Shown: positions 31,859-43,871, counted from the stretch's first letter. The stretch: 64,000 nt of DNA from Zea mays (GCF_902167145.1 NC_050096.1:85556683-85620682); one strand, 5' to 3'. Notes: generated by a model not told the origin, from the sequence alone. A program made the numbers and translations.

Positions 31859-34600
31859 ATGGCCAGAGTGCGATCGACTGCTAGGGTGTCTCGCGAGGGA
31901 GACGAGGTTGAAGTGACTGAGACAGCACTAATATCAGAGGTGATGAGGTAGTCGGGTCTTGTTGTATCAGAAGAGCCTGTTGCCGAAGGTACTCTGAATG
32001 CCGAAGCTGAGGGAATCACAGTTGGAGAGGGAAGTGGTAATGAAGACAAAGAAGATTACACCATCTTGATCCCAGAAAAACCTAGTCACCTTGACTTCGG
32101 TAAATCTACTGTGACGGCAGATGATATGGTGATAATGAAAAAATTGGGTTACTTTGGAGAAGTCGAGAGTAGGCTTGTTCGTTTTGCTGGCGAAGAAGTG
32201 GTTCCAGAGCCGAAGGATGATGAAGTTATTGTGTTTAAAAGCTTCTTCAGGGCGGGGCTTCGGTTCCCTCTCTATGATATGATAGGAGATGTTTTGAAGA
32301 ATTTTGAAATATACCTTCATCAATTGACACCCAATGCAATTGTTAGGCTTAGTGTCTACATCTGGGCCCTCCGAAGCCAGGGGATGAGCCCTAATGTCGA
32401 AGCTTTCTGCAGAGTGCATGAGCTGCATTACCAGACGAAGGCTAGGTCATATGGCCTCCATGAAAATTTTGGCTGCTATAATTTTGCGTATCGAAAGGAT
32501 ACAAAGGCACTAGTTCTTAGCTACCGCACCAAGTGGCCAACCGGTTGGAAGAGTGAATGGTTTTACATGAAAGTAGACAAGAAAAAGAGGGAGAAGCTGA
32601 TGAGTATGGTTATGAGTCCACTGGCTTTAAACTTAGGAATGATGAGGCCCTTGTGCCACATGCAGCTTCGCTCTCCATGCCAAGTAGCCGAAGTGGAGTT
32701 TAGAGTGGTGGCGGCCGAGGTCAGTACTAGGGATTTGGTGCAAGAGTTCTTGGCAAACATGGTATTCCCGACCTCTAGTGGCTGGGGGGATGCCCAAGAA
32801 GAAAGATGCGAGCAATAATCACGAACTTGTTCGGCTACCCTACCGATTCAAATTTGAGAAAGAGTTCAAGAAACCATGCCAAGAGTAGCTGGAAATGATT
32901 GAAACTATGTGCAACGAAATCCTTGGTAATTATACCAAGAAGGAGGACCAACTAATGAGTGCTGCCATTGGCACCCGGCCGAAACGAAGGTTGAATCGCG
33001 TGATGGACGCCCTAGATTTTGAATATCCAGATTATGAGGCTTGACAAGGGTGTCGAAGGTTTTAAGAGGAAGAGAATTGTTAGTATTTTAAACAGACTGG
33101 CTGCCAGACTGGTTAAGGAGGATGAGAAGATTGCAAAGAAGACAAAATTTGCTCCTGAGCCGAAAGCGGTAGTCTCAAAAAAGAGGAATCCTGAGAGAAA
33201 GCCTGAAGTGCCAGAGCCGAAGGTAGCTGAGGCAAGAGAAGAAACTCCAACACCCTCTGCTGCTGAAGTAGCAGAAATTCTAAAGGTAATGACTGAATCC
33301 TTGCCCATCCAGCTGCTAAGTCCTCTGAGACCAGAACTGACGAAACTTTCACAGAAGAAGGATCAACCTTCGACTATAAAGGAGAAGCCTGGAGGTCAGA
33401 AGAGGCGAAGAATTGTCAATGTTATGCACGCTATTGAGCGGACACCACCCCCAGCCTTGGCTTCTAGAATAATGCATGTTGCAAGTACCCATGCTGAGAC
33501 CACTATCGAAGCTAAAACTGCTGCCGAAGCTGCCAATATTATGAGCACCATGTCAGGAATTGACAAGTTGATATCGGATATGGTCGTAGAGGAGGCAGTT
33601 GCGACCGCAGAGGAGGCAGTTGCGACCGCAGAGGAGGCAGTTGTGGCCACGGTGCCCGGCAAAGATAAAGAAGTTGTTGATACTTCATCAAAAGGAAAAT
33701 AATTTGACCTTCGGCACCTAGGGGGTCAAGAATTGTCTAAGGCCGAGAAAGAGGAGCTGGAAGAATATGCAAAATCTTGTGGGTACCAGCCGGGATCCAT
33801 GCTCTTCGGTGGAGTTGATGAGGAAATTCTAGGGTGTATCCGCGACCGAGCTGGGGCGAAGATAATCGGTACTCTATCAAAGAGTGTCGGCTTCCCGAAG
33901 CTAGAGTCTGATATTAGCGGTTACCGGCGGCAAAATATCGTCGGCAGCCTCTTTTACTCCAATTTCATGGTAAAATTCTTTTGCCTGGATTTTTGCTATC
34001 TTTGTGATGAATTAAAATTTTTTGAAGTCAGTTTATTTTCACATAGTATGCTGCTAAGCAAAGCATTGAGAATGCAACAAGACCTCGAAGATAAGAAAAA
34101 TGAGATCATAATTGAGGGCTTGGAAAGCAAGATTAAAGATTGTGAAGCTTCTCTTGAGAAGAAGGACTTCTTGCTTCAAGCAACGAAGGGTTCCCTTGTG
34201 GAGCTTCAAGCTGAAAATGCTAGGCTACACGAGGAGCTTCTCCAGGCTCAAACAATCTTAAAGGAAAAATCAGAGTGCTTTGAACAAGAGAAGAAGGAAC
34301 TGCAAGCGAAATATACAGCCGAAGCTGATAAAAACACGAAGCTGCAGGAATCTCTAAGGGATCTTCGGAACAAATGCTTGGAATTTGCTAGACGCTGCGT
34401 GCAATGGTTAAAAGGAGTCTTCAGCTCGGTTGGGGCCAGTTCTGAAGAGATTGGCCCTTCGGCTGAAGATATATCAGATACTTGTTGTTTGCCTTGATTT
34501 TTATCATCAATTTTACCTTATACCATTGTTTGTCTGCAGGATGGCGGTGCCGAAGGTTGACAATCCGAAGCGCATTCCGAAGGTTGCTGTGTTGAAGCTT
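31859..34600 (+). pseudogene. Antisense accessory gene of the Tat element (gypsy-type transposon domain plus coiled coil), broken
   Basis: Runs opposite to the element's pol in its 3' region. The ATG at 31859 opens an acidic start. After one stop (31949-31951) comes a conserved block at about 32066-32780 with FFRAGLRFPLYDMIGDVLKNF, QLTPNAIVRLSVYIWALRS and the KSEWFYMKV segment. This resembles the plant putative gypsy-type transposon domain family (Pfam Transposase_28, from memory). A frameshift near 32785 and stops near 32886 and 33042 follow. A basic region at 33045-33700 contains three 7-residue EEAVATA repeats (33590-33652). After a stop at 33700-33702 come YQPGSMLFGGVDEEILGCIRD and a coiled coil (34060-34400). 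Candidate GT-AG introns lie at 33970-34046 and about 34490-34540. Function unknown. In Grande, a related maize Tat element, a comparable antisense gene is reported to encode a nuclear protein. Confidence 0.78.
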
Positions 34601-35041
34601 CCTTTTATGCCTTCCTGTATAGAGCTTAGAATATATTTGCATTATTTTTGCAAAAAATTGTAATCGAGAATTGAACTCTATAATGTATATATTTGTCCAT
34701 ACCTTGTAATATAATTTTACCTTTCCATCCATGTTCGAATTGCTTTGTTGTGGACGAAATATATGTGACTTTTGAGCCGAAGGCCAAAAACACCTTCCCT
34801 TCTTTTCATACACATCGAAGCATTTCCTTGCATAAGATGCTTGTATTCATGTTTGAAACGAAGCTTCTTCGTATTCAACGAAACACTTTGTCGCCGAAGC
34901 CGGACTATTTCTGTTCACATTATCGTTCGTGCTTCATGTCATGATGATGATGACCCTACGAATGTCTAATGAATGTCTGTATGAATGCAATGATGTAATG
35001 TGCAAATGTATGACCCAAACGCACACGAAGCCATACCCAGA
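34601..35041. other. Non-coding 3' region of the Tat element
   Basis: No open gene. Includes several CCGAAG phrases common throughout this element. The accessory gene's remaining exons, if once present, are not recognisable here. Confidence 0.6.
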
Positions 35042-35399
35042 CTCTGCATCCCCTTAGGAACGACTTTGGAGTCTCTTCACCTTATATTTCGGTGGCATTT
35101 AAGCTCTGCATTCCCTTAGGAAAGACTTTGGAGCTTCTTCACCTTCTATTTTGGTGGTATTTAATCTTTGCATCCCCTTAGGAACGACTTTGGAGCTTCT
35201 TCACCTTCTATTTCGGTGGTATTTGGCTCTGCATTCTCTTAGGAACGACTTTTGAGCTTCAGGACTTACTCTGCGCTCCCTTAGGAATGACTTCTGTAGC
35301 TTCGGAACTTACTCTGTGCTCCCTTAGGAACGACTTCTGTAGCTTTGTCACCCTTAGAGGTTATAGCTCTGCATCCCCTTAGGGACGTCTTTTGAGCTT
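35042..35399. repeat. Tandem repeats in the Tat 3' region
   Basis: Seven units, each starting CTCTGCATCCCCTTAGGAACG or a variant. The first three are about 60-62 bp and add CTTCACCTTCTATTTCGGTGG; the later ones shorten to about 42-55 bp. Confidence 0.88.
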
Positions 35400-35590
35400 T
35401 TCCCTGTTCTCTTTTGCACTCGATGCTGCAGATTCTGATATTACATGTTACATTTTTGGGGGATTTTGGCCCTTGTATTGCATAGGCTAAACAAGAATGA
35501 AAATTACAAACTATGGCCCCGTTAAAAACCTTTCTCCCCTCTTGAAAGGAAAAGGGTGCCATAGGAAAAATAAGTAAAAAATTACATCAG

Positions 35591-35643
35591 TTACACATAA
35601 TATCGCCGAAGCTCATCCGCATTCCAAGGTCTGGGTATGTCGT
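35591..35643 (-). pseudogene. Last codons of the Tat pol, cut off by the solo LTR
   Basis: The minus strand reads on from the TSD as DIPRPWNADELRRYYV and a stop (35591-35593). It is the direct continuation of the integrase C-terminus that breaks off at 57578, which proves that the LTR at 35644-57572 was inserted into pol. Confidence 0.88.
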
Positions 35644-37350
35644 TGAAGCGCCCCAATCCTCTGGGACTCAAATGTGATACAATTACTAGTCCCAGGAGGC
35701 TAGTAAACACATTTATACATCAGATGATTACAGATCTGCTTAAACGATACAAACCTATAAAGGTGGCGAACAACTTTAAGAGTTGGTCCACAACTCGGGA
35801 CATATAATCAGAGCGGGGCTGAAGCAGCCCGATATACGCAGCGAAGCAATTCAGCGGTCCAACAGCCACATGCAAGGTTGGGAACAGTCGTAACTCTTAC
35901 CCGATCTCCTTTTTCTGAAAAACAACAAATAAGCAAGGGTGAGTACAAACGTACTCAGCAGCCCACCTTCACCCGCGGAATGGGGAAATCAGATATAATG
36001 CATGGAATATGTGGAGCTCAAGATATTTTGCAGAAACAACAATATTTTATGCAGGGTTGTTTTGTAAAACATTTTGTATTTTTCAAAGCGCATCCTCTCC
36101 CAAAGGAGCGGGAAGTTTTTCAGTATAGAACAAAATCCCCTGGACTAAACCATCCAGGTATCTCAGCAGTTTCCCACTGGTTTTCATTTTCAAAAACAGC
36201 TACTGGACTTCCCGTCCACCATAGCTCACGGCTCAACCGCTGGACCTTTTAAAACCATTTTTTCTCAAACGCACCCTTTTTTGAAAACAAAACATTAATT
36301 GCCATACCATACCAGACTCGTCCATTCCTGTGGACACGGACTATTCGAATAGGTTTTCGAACTCTGCGCAGAGGTGTACACTTTATCCACTAGTCCGGTT
36401 TCTGCGATCTCACTGTTGTGAGACCCGAATGCCGAATCTCTTTCTTTCCTCGCACGTCCTAACCTTAACGGTTATACCGAAAGGAGTCAGGCCACCGCCA
36501 TGTCCAAACCGGACAAAACATTCCCCCTCCTTATCCTCTCGGTGCTCCCCAGCCTTCATAACCCTGGGGTTGGACCGTACGAGTTCAGATTGAGTGACTG
36601 CCCACACAGTCTCGAGTGGTTGTACTTATCATGAGTACAGGTAGTGAAGGATGACAAACTGGTCCTTATGTGAGGGGACAATCCTTCTGCTCACACCTAA
36701 ACCAGTTGAGCCATCACCTTAGGCCCTCCCCTAAACCAGGGAGTCCCTGTTCATCCCTACTCAAAGGTGATAAGGGTGAAAACCCTTCACCATACACATT
36801 TTGAAAAACATTTTCTTTTGAAAACTCACACCTTTCCTCAAATCATTTGTAACAAATATATCAGGGATTGATTGCGGCAAGCGGCTGGGTGGCCATAATA
36901 ACTTGTCTCAAAATCATATCATGCATAAAATAACAGATGAGGGTTGTGGTTGAAAAACATAGGTAATTTATGCATCAAAGGGATCCAGTGAGCTTGTCGT
37001 GCTTATCCGGCGAAGGGGGAAGAGGAGCTCGTGGAACTGGCTTCTAGCTCCACTGCCTGGCGTAGACTTGCAGATCTGGCCTCCACGAGACAGCACAAAC
37101 TCTTTGATAACTATGCAACATGAACAAGCAAACATACAAACCAGCAAGTATACCAACAAATATTGAGTATAGTGGTCAGAATAGCGATATATGAATGGGT
37201 AGAGTCTTGAGTAGAATCTGTCATGTGGTGTTGAGATACTACTAGTGGTGAAGCGAAGGTGCTTACCAGGAGGGTGGACTGGAGACGAAGCGACACTATG
37301 CGAGTAGCCGGCAGAGCGGAGTAACTGAGTGGGTGGGGTGTTTGCCTTGG

Positions 37351-38582
37351 TGAGAGCACCTAGAGGGGGGGTGAATAGGTGATCCTGTAAAACTTGAACT
37401 TTAATGCCACAACTTTGGTTAGGAGTTTGCACAATAAAGCCAAGTGGCTAGAGAAGAGTTCTTGCAAGACACGATAACCACAAGAAGATCAACACAGATA
37501 GACACAGTGGTTTATCTCGTGGTTCGGCCAAGTCCAACACTTGCCTACTCCACGTTGTGGCGTCCCGACGGACGAGGGTTGCAATCAACCCCTCTCAAGC
37601 GCTCCAACGACCCACTTGAATACTACAGTGTTTTGCTTTTTACTATATCCCGCTTGCGAGGAATCTCCACAACTTGGAGCCTCTCGCCCTTACAATATGA
37701 TGTTCACAAAGAAGCACGGAGTAAGGGAGGGATGAGCAACGCACACAAGACACAAAATCAAAACGACAATACGCACACAAGTCACAACACGAGCTCTCAA
37801 CACAACTCAAAGAGTTCTCTACTCAAATGGAGCTCTAGTTGCTATCACAAAGAATCGAATGCGCGGAATTGAAGTCTTGGTGCTTAGGAATGCTTAGAGA
37901 ATGCTTGGTGTGCTCCTCCATGCACCTAGGGGTCCCTTTTATAGCCCCAAGGCAGCTAGGAGCGGTTGAGAGCATTCCAGGAAGGCAATTCTTGCCTTCT
38001 ATCGCCTGGCGCACCGGACACTGTCCGGTGCGGATTTCTTTCCTTCTTTGGCGAAGCCGACCGTTGGCGGTTCAGAGCCGTTGGCGCACCAGACACTGTC
38101 CGGTGCACACCGGACGGTCCGGTGCCCCCTTCTGACCGTTGGCTCTGCCACGCGTCGCGCGCGAATTACGCGGCCCACCGTTGGTCGGGCCGACTGTTGG
38201 CTCACCGGAAAGTCCGGTGCACCACCGGACAGTCCGATGATTTATAACCGTACGCCGCCGTCAAAGTCGCGAGAGCAGCCAGTTTGACAGAGCCAGCCTG
38301 GCGCACCGGACACTGTCCGGTGCACCACCGGACAGTCCGGTGCACCCAGACCGAGCAGCCTTTTGGCTGTACACAACCAAATTCTCCAAAATTGTTTCTC
38401 CTGTTTCTAGCACTTAGACACAATACATTAGTCTTCAAAACAATGTACTAAGTCTTGAAACATACCTTTAATCTTGATTTGCACTTCTTGAGTCCTTGGC
38501 ACAATTTAACACTTAGTCACTTGTGTTGGACACTTAATCACCAAAATACTTAGAAATGGCCCAAGGGCACATTTCCCTTTCA
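37351..38582 (-). repeat. 3' LTR of Opie-B
   Basis: 1232 bp. The palindrome block is at 38010-38345. At about 38530 it shows the uninterrupted sequence into which the MITE inserted in the other LTR. Confidence 0.93.
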
Positions 38583-39368
38583 ATCTCCCCCTTTTTGGTG
38601 ATTTATGCCAACACAATAAAAAGCAACTAAAAGAAGTGCAACATCACTGCAAATGAAAACTCAAATTTGTTTTGATTCAAATTTGGCATATTTGGATCAT
38701 TCTTTGCCACCACTTGGTTTGTTTTTGCAAATCAAACTCAATTTCCTATCTCTAAGTCAAACACACTTGTTGAGACATAAAGAGAGTTGTTCCAAGAGAA
38801 ATTGATCAAAGATTTCAAAAACTCCCCCTTTTTCCCATAATCAACCATTCTCCCCACAAGAGGCCAACTTTTGACAAAAGAGACAATAAGAGATTTTTGA
38901 CAAACAAAAGCTCTATTCTACTATTTTCAAAGTTCTCAAGTGGTAGCTGATCCATTTCTTGCTTTGGCCTTATTTTCTCCCCTTTGGCATCAAGCACCAA
39001 AACAGGATCAATTTTGGCCCTTTAACCCCATTGCCTCACCAAAATCTTCAACTAAGAGTAAAAAGGCAATAAGAGTACAAAGATGAACTTGGAATCAGTT
39101 ACTCTTTCATCGGAGTGCAGTGGAAGTCATGCATGGTCCAAGTCCACCTTTTCCCTTTCAAACCTCCTTTGAGACTAAATTAAGCAAACTCGAGCACACA
39201 GTTAGTCTCAAAGGGTCAAGTTGTAGCACATCTCCCCCTAAATATGTGCATCACTTGCAAATGGACTTGTGAGGTCCGGGGAGTGCTTGTACAACTTGAG
39301 CACCATAAATAAACAACAAAATGCATTAAGGAACATGATCAAGGCATAAAACACATGTATGCTATAAA
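38583..39368 (-). other. Polypurine tract and 3' untranslated region of Opie-B
   Basis: The tract AAAAAGGGGGAGAT abuts the LTR on the minus strand at 38583-38597. No envelope-like frame is present. The layout is the same as in Opie-A. Confidence 0.85.
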
Positions 39369-39858
39369 TCATTCCAGGTTCCGCGAATCTAAGACATTTA
39401 GCTCACTACGCAGCTTGCAAAAGGTCGACTCATCTAGAGGCTTGGTAAAGATATCGGCTAGCTGGTTCTCGGTGCTAACATGAAACACTTCGATATCTCC
39501 CTTTTGCTGGTGGTCTCTCAAAAAGTGATGCCGGATGTCAATGTGCTTTGTGCGGCTGTGTTCAACAGGATTATCCGCCATGCGGATAGCACTCTCATTA
39601 TCACATAGGAGTGGGACTTTGCTCAGATTGTAGCCAAAGTCCCTGAGGGTTTGCCTCATCCAAAGTAGTTGCGCGCAACACTGTCCTGCGGCAACATACT
39701 CTGCCTCAGCGGTGGATAGGGCAACAGAAGTTTGTTTCTTAGAGCTCCACGACACCAGGGACCTTCCTAAGAATTGGCACGTCCCCTATGTACTCTTCCT
39801 ATCGACCTTACATCCAGCATAGTCGGAGTCTGAATATCCAATTAAGTCAAAGGTAGAC
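39369..39858 (-). pseudogene. Opie-B RNase H part, left of the Ji insertion
   Basis: Reads [40 protein letters not shown] and [12 protein letters not shown] to a stop at 39369. An in-frame stop lies near 39789, where Opie-A has a serine codon. The reading joins the pol part at 49258 across the Ji element. Confidence 0.9.
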
Positions 39859-41119
39859 TGAAAGGGAATTAGGCTTACACCTAGTCCCTAATTAATTTTG
39901 GTGCTTGAATTGACCAACACAAATAATTGGACTAACTAGTTTGCCCAAGTGTACAGATTATACAGGTGTAAAAGGTTCACACTCAGCCAATAAAAAGACC
40001 AAGTTTTGGATTCAACATAGGAGCAAAGGGGCAACCGAAGGCACCCCTGGTCTGGCGCACCGGACTGTCCGGTGTGCCACCGGACATGTCCGGTGCACCA
40101 GGGGGACTCAGACTTAAACTCGCTACCTTCGGGAATTTCCGGAGGCAACTCGGCTATAATTCACCGGACAGTGTCCGGTGCGCCAAGGGAGGTCAGCCTC
40201 AGGAACTCGCCTGCTTCGGGAAACTCCAACGGCTAGTCCACTATAATTCACCGGACTGTCCGGTGTGCACCGGACTGTCCGGTGCGACTCCAGAGCAACG
40301 GCTATCTCCGCGCCAACGGCTCTCTGCCGCGCATTTAATGCGCGCGCAGATGGCAGGCGTGCCCATACTGGCACACCGGACAAGGAACAGTAGATGTCCG
40401 GTGTGCACCGGACACCCAGGCGGGCCCACAAGTCAAAAGCTCCAACGGTCAGAATCCAACGGCAGTGATGACGTGGCAGGGTGCACCGGACTGTCCGGTG
40501 CGCCTTCGAGCAGACAGCCTCCCAACGGCCACTTTTGGTGGTTGGGGCTATAAATACCCCAACCACCCCACCATTCATTGCATCCAAGTTTTTCCACTTC
40601 CCAACTACTACAAGAGCTCTAGCATTCAATTTTAGACACTCCAAAGAGATCAAATCCTCTCCAATTCCACTCAAGCCTTTAGTGACTAGCGAGAGAGATT
40701 TGCCGTGTTCTTTTGAGCTCTTGCGCTTGGATCGCTTTCTTTCTTTCTCACTTGTTCTTGTGATCAAAACTCAATTGTAACCAAGGCAAGAGGCACCAAT
40801 TGTGTGGTGGCCCTTGCGGGGAAGTTTTGTTCCCGTTTGATTGAGAAGAAGAAAAGCTCACTCGGTCCGAGGGACCGTTTGAGAGAGGGAAGGGTTGAAA
40901 GAGACCCGGCCTTTGTGGCCTCCTCAACGGGGAGTAGGTTTGCGAGAACCGAACCTCGGTAAAACAAATCCGCGTGTCACACTCTTTTTGTTTGCGATTT
41001 GTTTTTCCCCCTCTCTCGCGGACTCGTTTATATTTCTAACGCTAACCCGGCTTGTAGTTGTGTTTATATTTGTAAATTTCAGTTTCGCCCTATTCACCCC
41101 CCCCTCTAGGCGACTATCA
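39859..41119 (+). repeat. 5' LTR of Ji
   Basis: 1261 bp, ending GGCGACTATCA. TATA box CTATAAATACCCC at about 40549-40561. The palindrome array spans 40055-40500. It is shorter than the 3' LTR because repeat units at about 40165, 40350 and 40490 are missing. Confidence 0.95.
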
Positions 41120-41121
41120 AT

Positions 41122-41134
41122 TGGTATCAGAGCC
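41122..41134 (+). promoter_or_regulatory. Primer-binding site of Ji
   Basis: TGGTATCAGAGCC, complementary to the initiator methionine tRNA 3' end, two bases after the LTR. Confidence 0.9.
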
Positions 41135-41167
41135 CGGTACTTCATTAGAGCCTAACCGCTCGAAGTG

Positions 41168-43858
41168 ATGTCGGGAGATCACGCCAAGAAGGAGATGGAG
41201 ACCGGCGAAAAGCCCACTACGAGCCAAGGGAGCACTTCATCGGAAGAGTCCCGTACCAAGAGGAAGGAGAAGAAGAAGGACTCCTCCAAACGGAAGGACA
41301 AAAGATCTTCCTCTTCTCACCACAAAGAGAAGAAGGAAAAATCTTCTTCCCACAAGCCGCATCGGAAAGGCGACAAGCACAAGAGGATGAGGAAAGTGGT
41401 CTACTACGAGACCGATACTTCATCAACATCGACCTCCGACTCCGATGCGCCCTCCGTCACTTCTAAGCGCCAAGAGCGCAAGAAGTATAGTAAGATCCCC
41501 CTACACTACGCACGCATTTCCAAACATACACCTTTACTTTCCGTCCCATTAGGCAAACCACCAACTTTTGATGGTGAAGATTACGCTAGGTGGAGCGATT
41601 TAATGCGATTTCATCTAACCTCGCTCCACAAAAGTATATGGGATGTTGTTGAGTTTGGTGCACAGGTACCATCCATAGGGGATAAAGACTATGATGAGGA
41701 TGAGGTGGCCCAAATCGAGCACTTCAACTCTCAAGCGACAACAATACTCCTCGCATCTTTAAGTAGAGAGGAGTATAACAAAGTTCAAGGGTTGAAGAGT
41801 GCCAAGGAGGTTTGGGATGTGCTCAAAACCGCGCACGAAGGGGATGAGCTCACAAAGATCACCAAGCGGGAAACGATCGAGGGGGAGCTCGGTCGGTTCC
41901 GGCTTCGCAAAGGGGAAGAGCCACAACACATGTACAACCGGCTCAAGACTTTGGTGAACCAAGTGCGCAACCTCGGGAGCACGAAGTGGGACGACCACGA
42001 AATGGTTAAGGTTATTCTAAGATCTCTAATTTTCCTTAATCCCACTCAAGTTCAATTAATTCGTGGTAATCCTAGATATACTAAAATGACCCCCGAGGAA
42101 GTTATCGGGAATTTTGTAAGTTTTGAGTGCATGATCGAAGGCTCGAGGAAGATCAACGAGCTTGATGATCCATCCACATCTGAAGCTCAACCCGTCGCAT
42201 TCAAGGCGACGGAGGAAAAGAAGGAGGAGGCTACACCAAGTCGACAACCTATAGACGCCTCCAAGCTCGACAATGAGGAAATGGCGCTCGTCATCAAGAG
42301 CTTCCGCCAAATCCTCAAGCAAAGGAGAGGGAAAGACTACAAGTCCCGCTCCAAGAAGGTTTGCTACAAGTGTGGTAAGCCCGGTCACTTTATTGCTAAA
42401 TGTCCATTATCAAGTGATAGTGACAGGGGCGACGACAAGAAGGGGAGAAGAAAGGAGAAGAAGAGGTACTACAAGAAGAAGGGCGGCGATGCCCATGTTT
42501 GTCGGGAGTGGGACTCCGACGAAAGCTCAAGCGACTCCTCCGACGACGAGGACGCCGCCAACATCGCCGTCACCAAGAGACTTCTCTTCCCCAACGTCGG
42601 CCACAAGTGCCTCATGGCAAAGGACGGCAAAAGGAAGAAGGTTAAATCTAACTCCTCCACTAAATATGAATCTTCTAGTGATGATAATGCTAGTGGTGAG
42701 GAAGATAATTTGCGTATCCTTTTTGCCAACCTTAACATGGAACAAAAAGAAAAACTAAATGAGATAATTAGTGCCATCCATGAAAAGGATGACCTCTTGG
42801 ACTCCCAAGAGGACTTCCTAATCAAGGAAAATAAAAAGCATGTTAAGGTTAAAAATGCTTACGCTCTACAAGTTGAAAAATGTGAAAAATTGTCTAGTGA
42901 GCTAAGCACTTGCCGTGAGATGATTGACAACCTTAGAAATGAAAATGCTAGTTTAAATACTAAGGTTGATTCTCATGTTTGTAATGTTCCCAATCCTAGA
43001 GATAATAATGATGATTTGCTTGCTAGGATTGAAGAATTAAACATTTCTCTTGCTAGCCTTAGATTAGAGAATGAAAATTTGATTGCTAAGGCTAAAGATA
43101 TTGATGTTTGCAAAGTTACAATTGCCGATCTTAGAGATAAGAATGATATTCTTCGTACTAAGATTGTTGAACTTAATTCTTGCAAACCATCTACATCTAC
43201 CATTGAGCATGTCACTATTTGTACTAGATGTAGAAATGTTAATATTGATGCTATTCATGATCATATGGCTTTAATTAAACAACAAAATGATCATATAGCA
43301 AAACTAGATGCTAAAATTGCCGAGCACAACTTAGAAAATGAGAAATTTAAATTTGCTCGTAGCATGCTTTACAATGGGAGACGCCCTGGCATCAAGGATG
43401 GCATTGGCTTCCAAAGGGGAGACAATGTCAAACTTAATGCCCCTCCAAAGAACTTATCTAACTTTGTTAAGGGCAAGGCTCCCATGCCTCAGGATAACGA
43501 GGGTTACATTTTGTACCCTGCCGGCTATCCTGAGAGCAAAATTAGGAAGATTCATTCTAGGAAGTCTCACTCTGGCCCTAATTATGCTTTTATGTATAAG
43601 GGTGAGACATCTAGCTCTAGGCAACCAACCCGTGCCAAGTTGCCTAGAAAGAAGATTCCTAGTGCATCAAATGATCATGCTATTTCATTCAAAACTTTTG
43701 ATGCATCATATGTGCTTACTAACAAATCCGGCAAGGTAGTTGCCAAGTTTGTTGGGGGCAAACACAAGGACTCCAAGACTTGTGTTTGGGTACCCAAAGT
43801 TCTTGTTTCTAATGCCAAAGGACCCAAAACCGTTTGGGTACCTAAAGTCAAGAACTAA
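41168..43858 (+). CDS. gag: Ji Gag, intact, 896 residues
   Basis: The first ATG after the primer site (41168) opens an uninterrupted frame. The first 90 residues are very rich in lysine and serine. A capsid-like domain with LGKPPTFDGEDYARWSDLM begins near residue 130. A zinc knuckle CYKCGKPGHFIAKC lies near residue 400, followed by an acidic DSDESSSDSSDDEDA patch. A coiled-coil tail of about 300 residues follows, with a CTRCRNVNIDAIHDH motif near residue 680. The end carries KTCVWVPK and KTVWVPK. Compared with Opie Gag it is about 100 residues longer, mainly in the basic start and the coiled coil. It would form the virus-like particle and could act in trans for defective relatives. Confidence 0.93.
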   Translation: MSGDHAKKEMETGEKPTTSQGSTSSEESRTKRKEKKKDSSKRKDKRSSSSHHKEKKEKSSSHKPHRKGDKHKRMRKVVYYETDTSSTSTSDSDAPSVTSKRQERKKYSKIPLHYARISKHTPLLSVPLGKPPTFDGEDYARWSDLMRFHLTSLHKSIWDVVEFGAQVPSIGDKDYDEDEVAQIEHFNSQATTILLASLSREEYNKVQGLKSAKEVWDVLKTAHEGDELTKITKRETIEGELGRFRLRKGEEPQHMYNRLKTLVNQVRNLGSTKWDDHEMVKVILRSLIFLNPTQVQLIRGNPRYTKMTPEEVIGNFVSFECMIEGSRKINELDDPSTSEAQPVAFKATEEKKEEATPSRQPIDASKLDNEEMALVIKSFRQILKQRRGKDYKSRSKKVCYKCGKPGHFIAKCPLSSDSDRGDDKKGRRKEKKRYYKKKGGDAHVCREWDSDESSSDSSDDEDAANIAVTKRLLFPNVGHKCLMAKDGKRKKVKSNSSTKYESSSDDNASGEEDNLRILFANLNMEQKEKLNEIISAIHEKDDLLDSQEDFLIKENKKHVKVKNAYALQVEKCEKLSSELSTCREMIDNLRNENASLNTKVDSHVCNVPNPRDNNDDLLARIEELNISLASLRLENENLIAKAKDIDVCKVTIADLRDKNDILRTKIVELNSCKPSTSTIEHVTICTRCRNVNIDAIHDHMALIKQQNDHIAKLDAKIAEHNLENEKFKFARSMLYNGRRPGIKDGIGFQRGDNVKLNAPPKNLSNFVKGKAPMPQDNEGYILYPAGYPESKIRKIHSRKSHSGPNYAFMYKGETSSSRQPTRAKLPRKKIPSASNDHAISFKTFDASYVLTNKSGKVVAKFVGGKHKDSKTCVWVPKVLVSNAKGPKTVWVPKVKN

Positions 43859-43871
43859 AATTATTTTGTAG

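Noticed and set aside
32563..33662. Minus-strand frames opposite the antisense accessory gene
   Set aside because: Shadow frames; the plus-strand translation is the one with recognisable conserved blocks and codon structure.
40074..40780. Open frames on both strands in the Ji LTR (also 48028-49303)
   Set aside because: Chance frames in GC-rich repeats; they change length with each palindrome indel.
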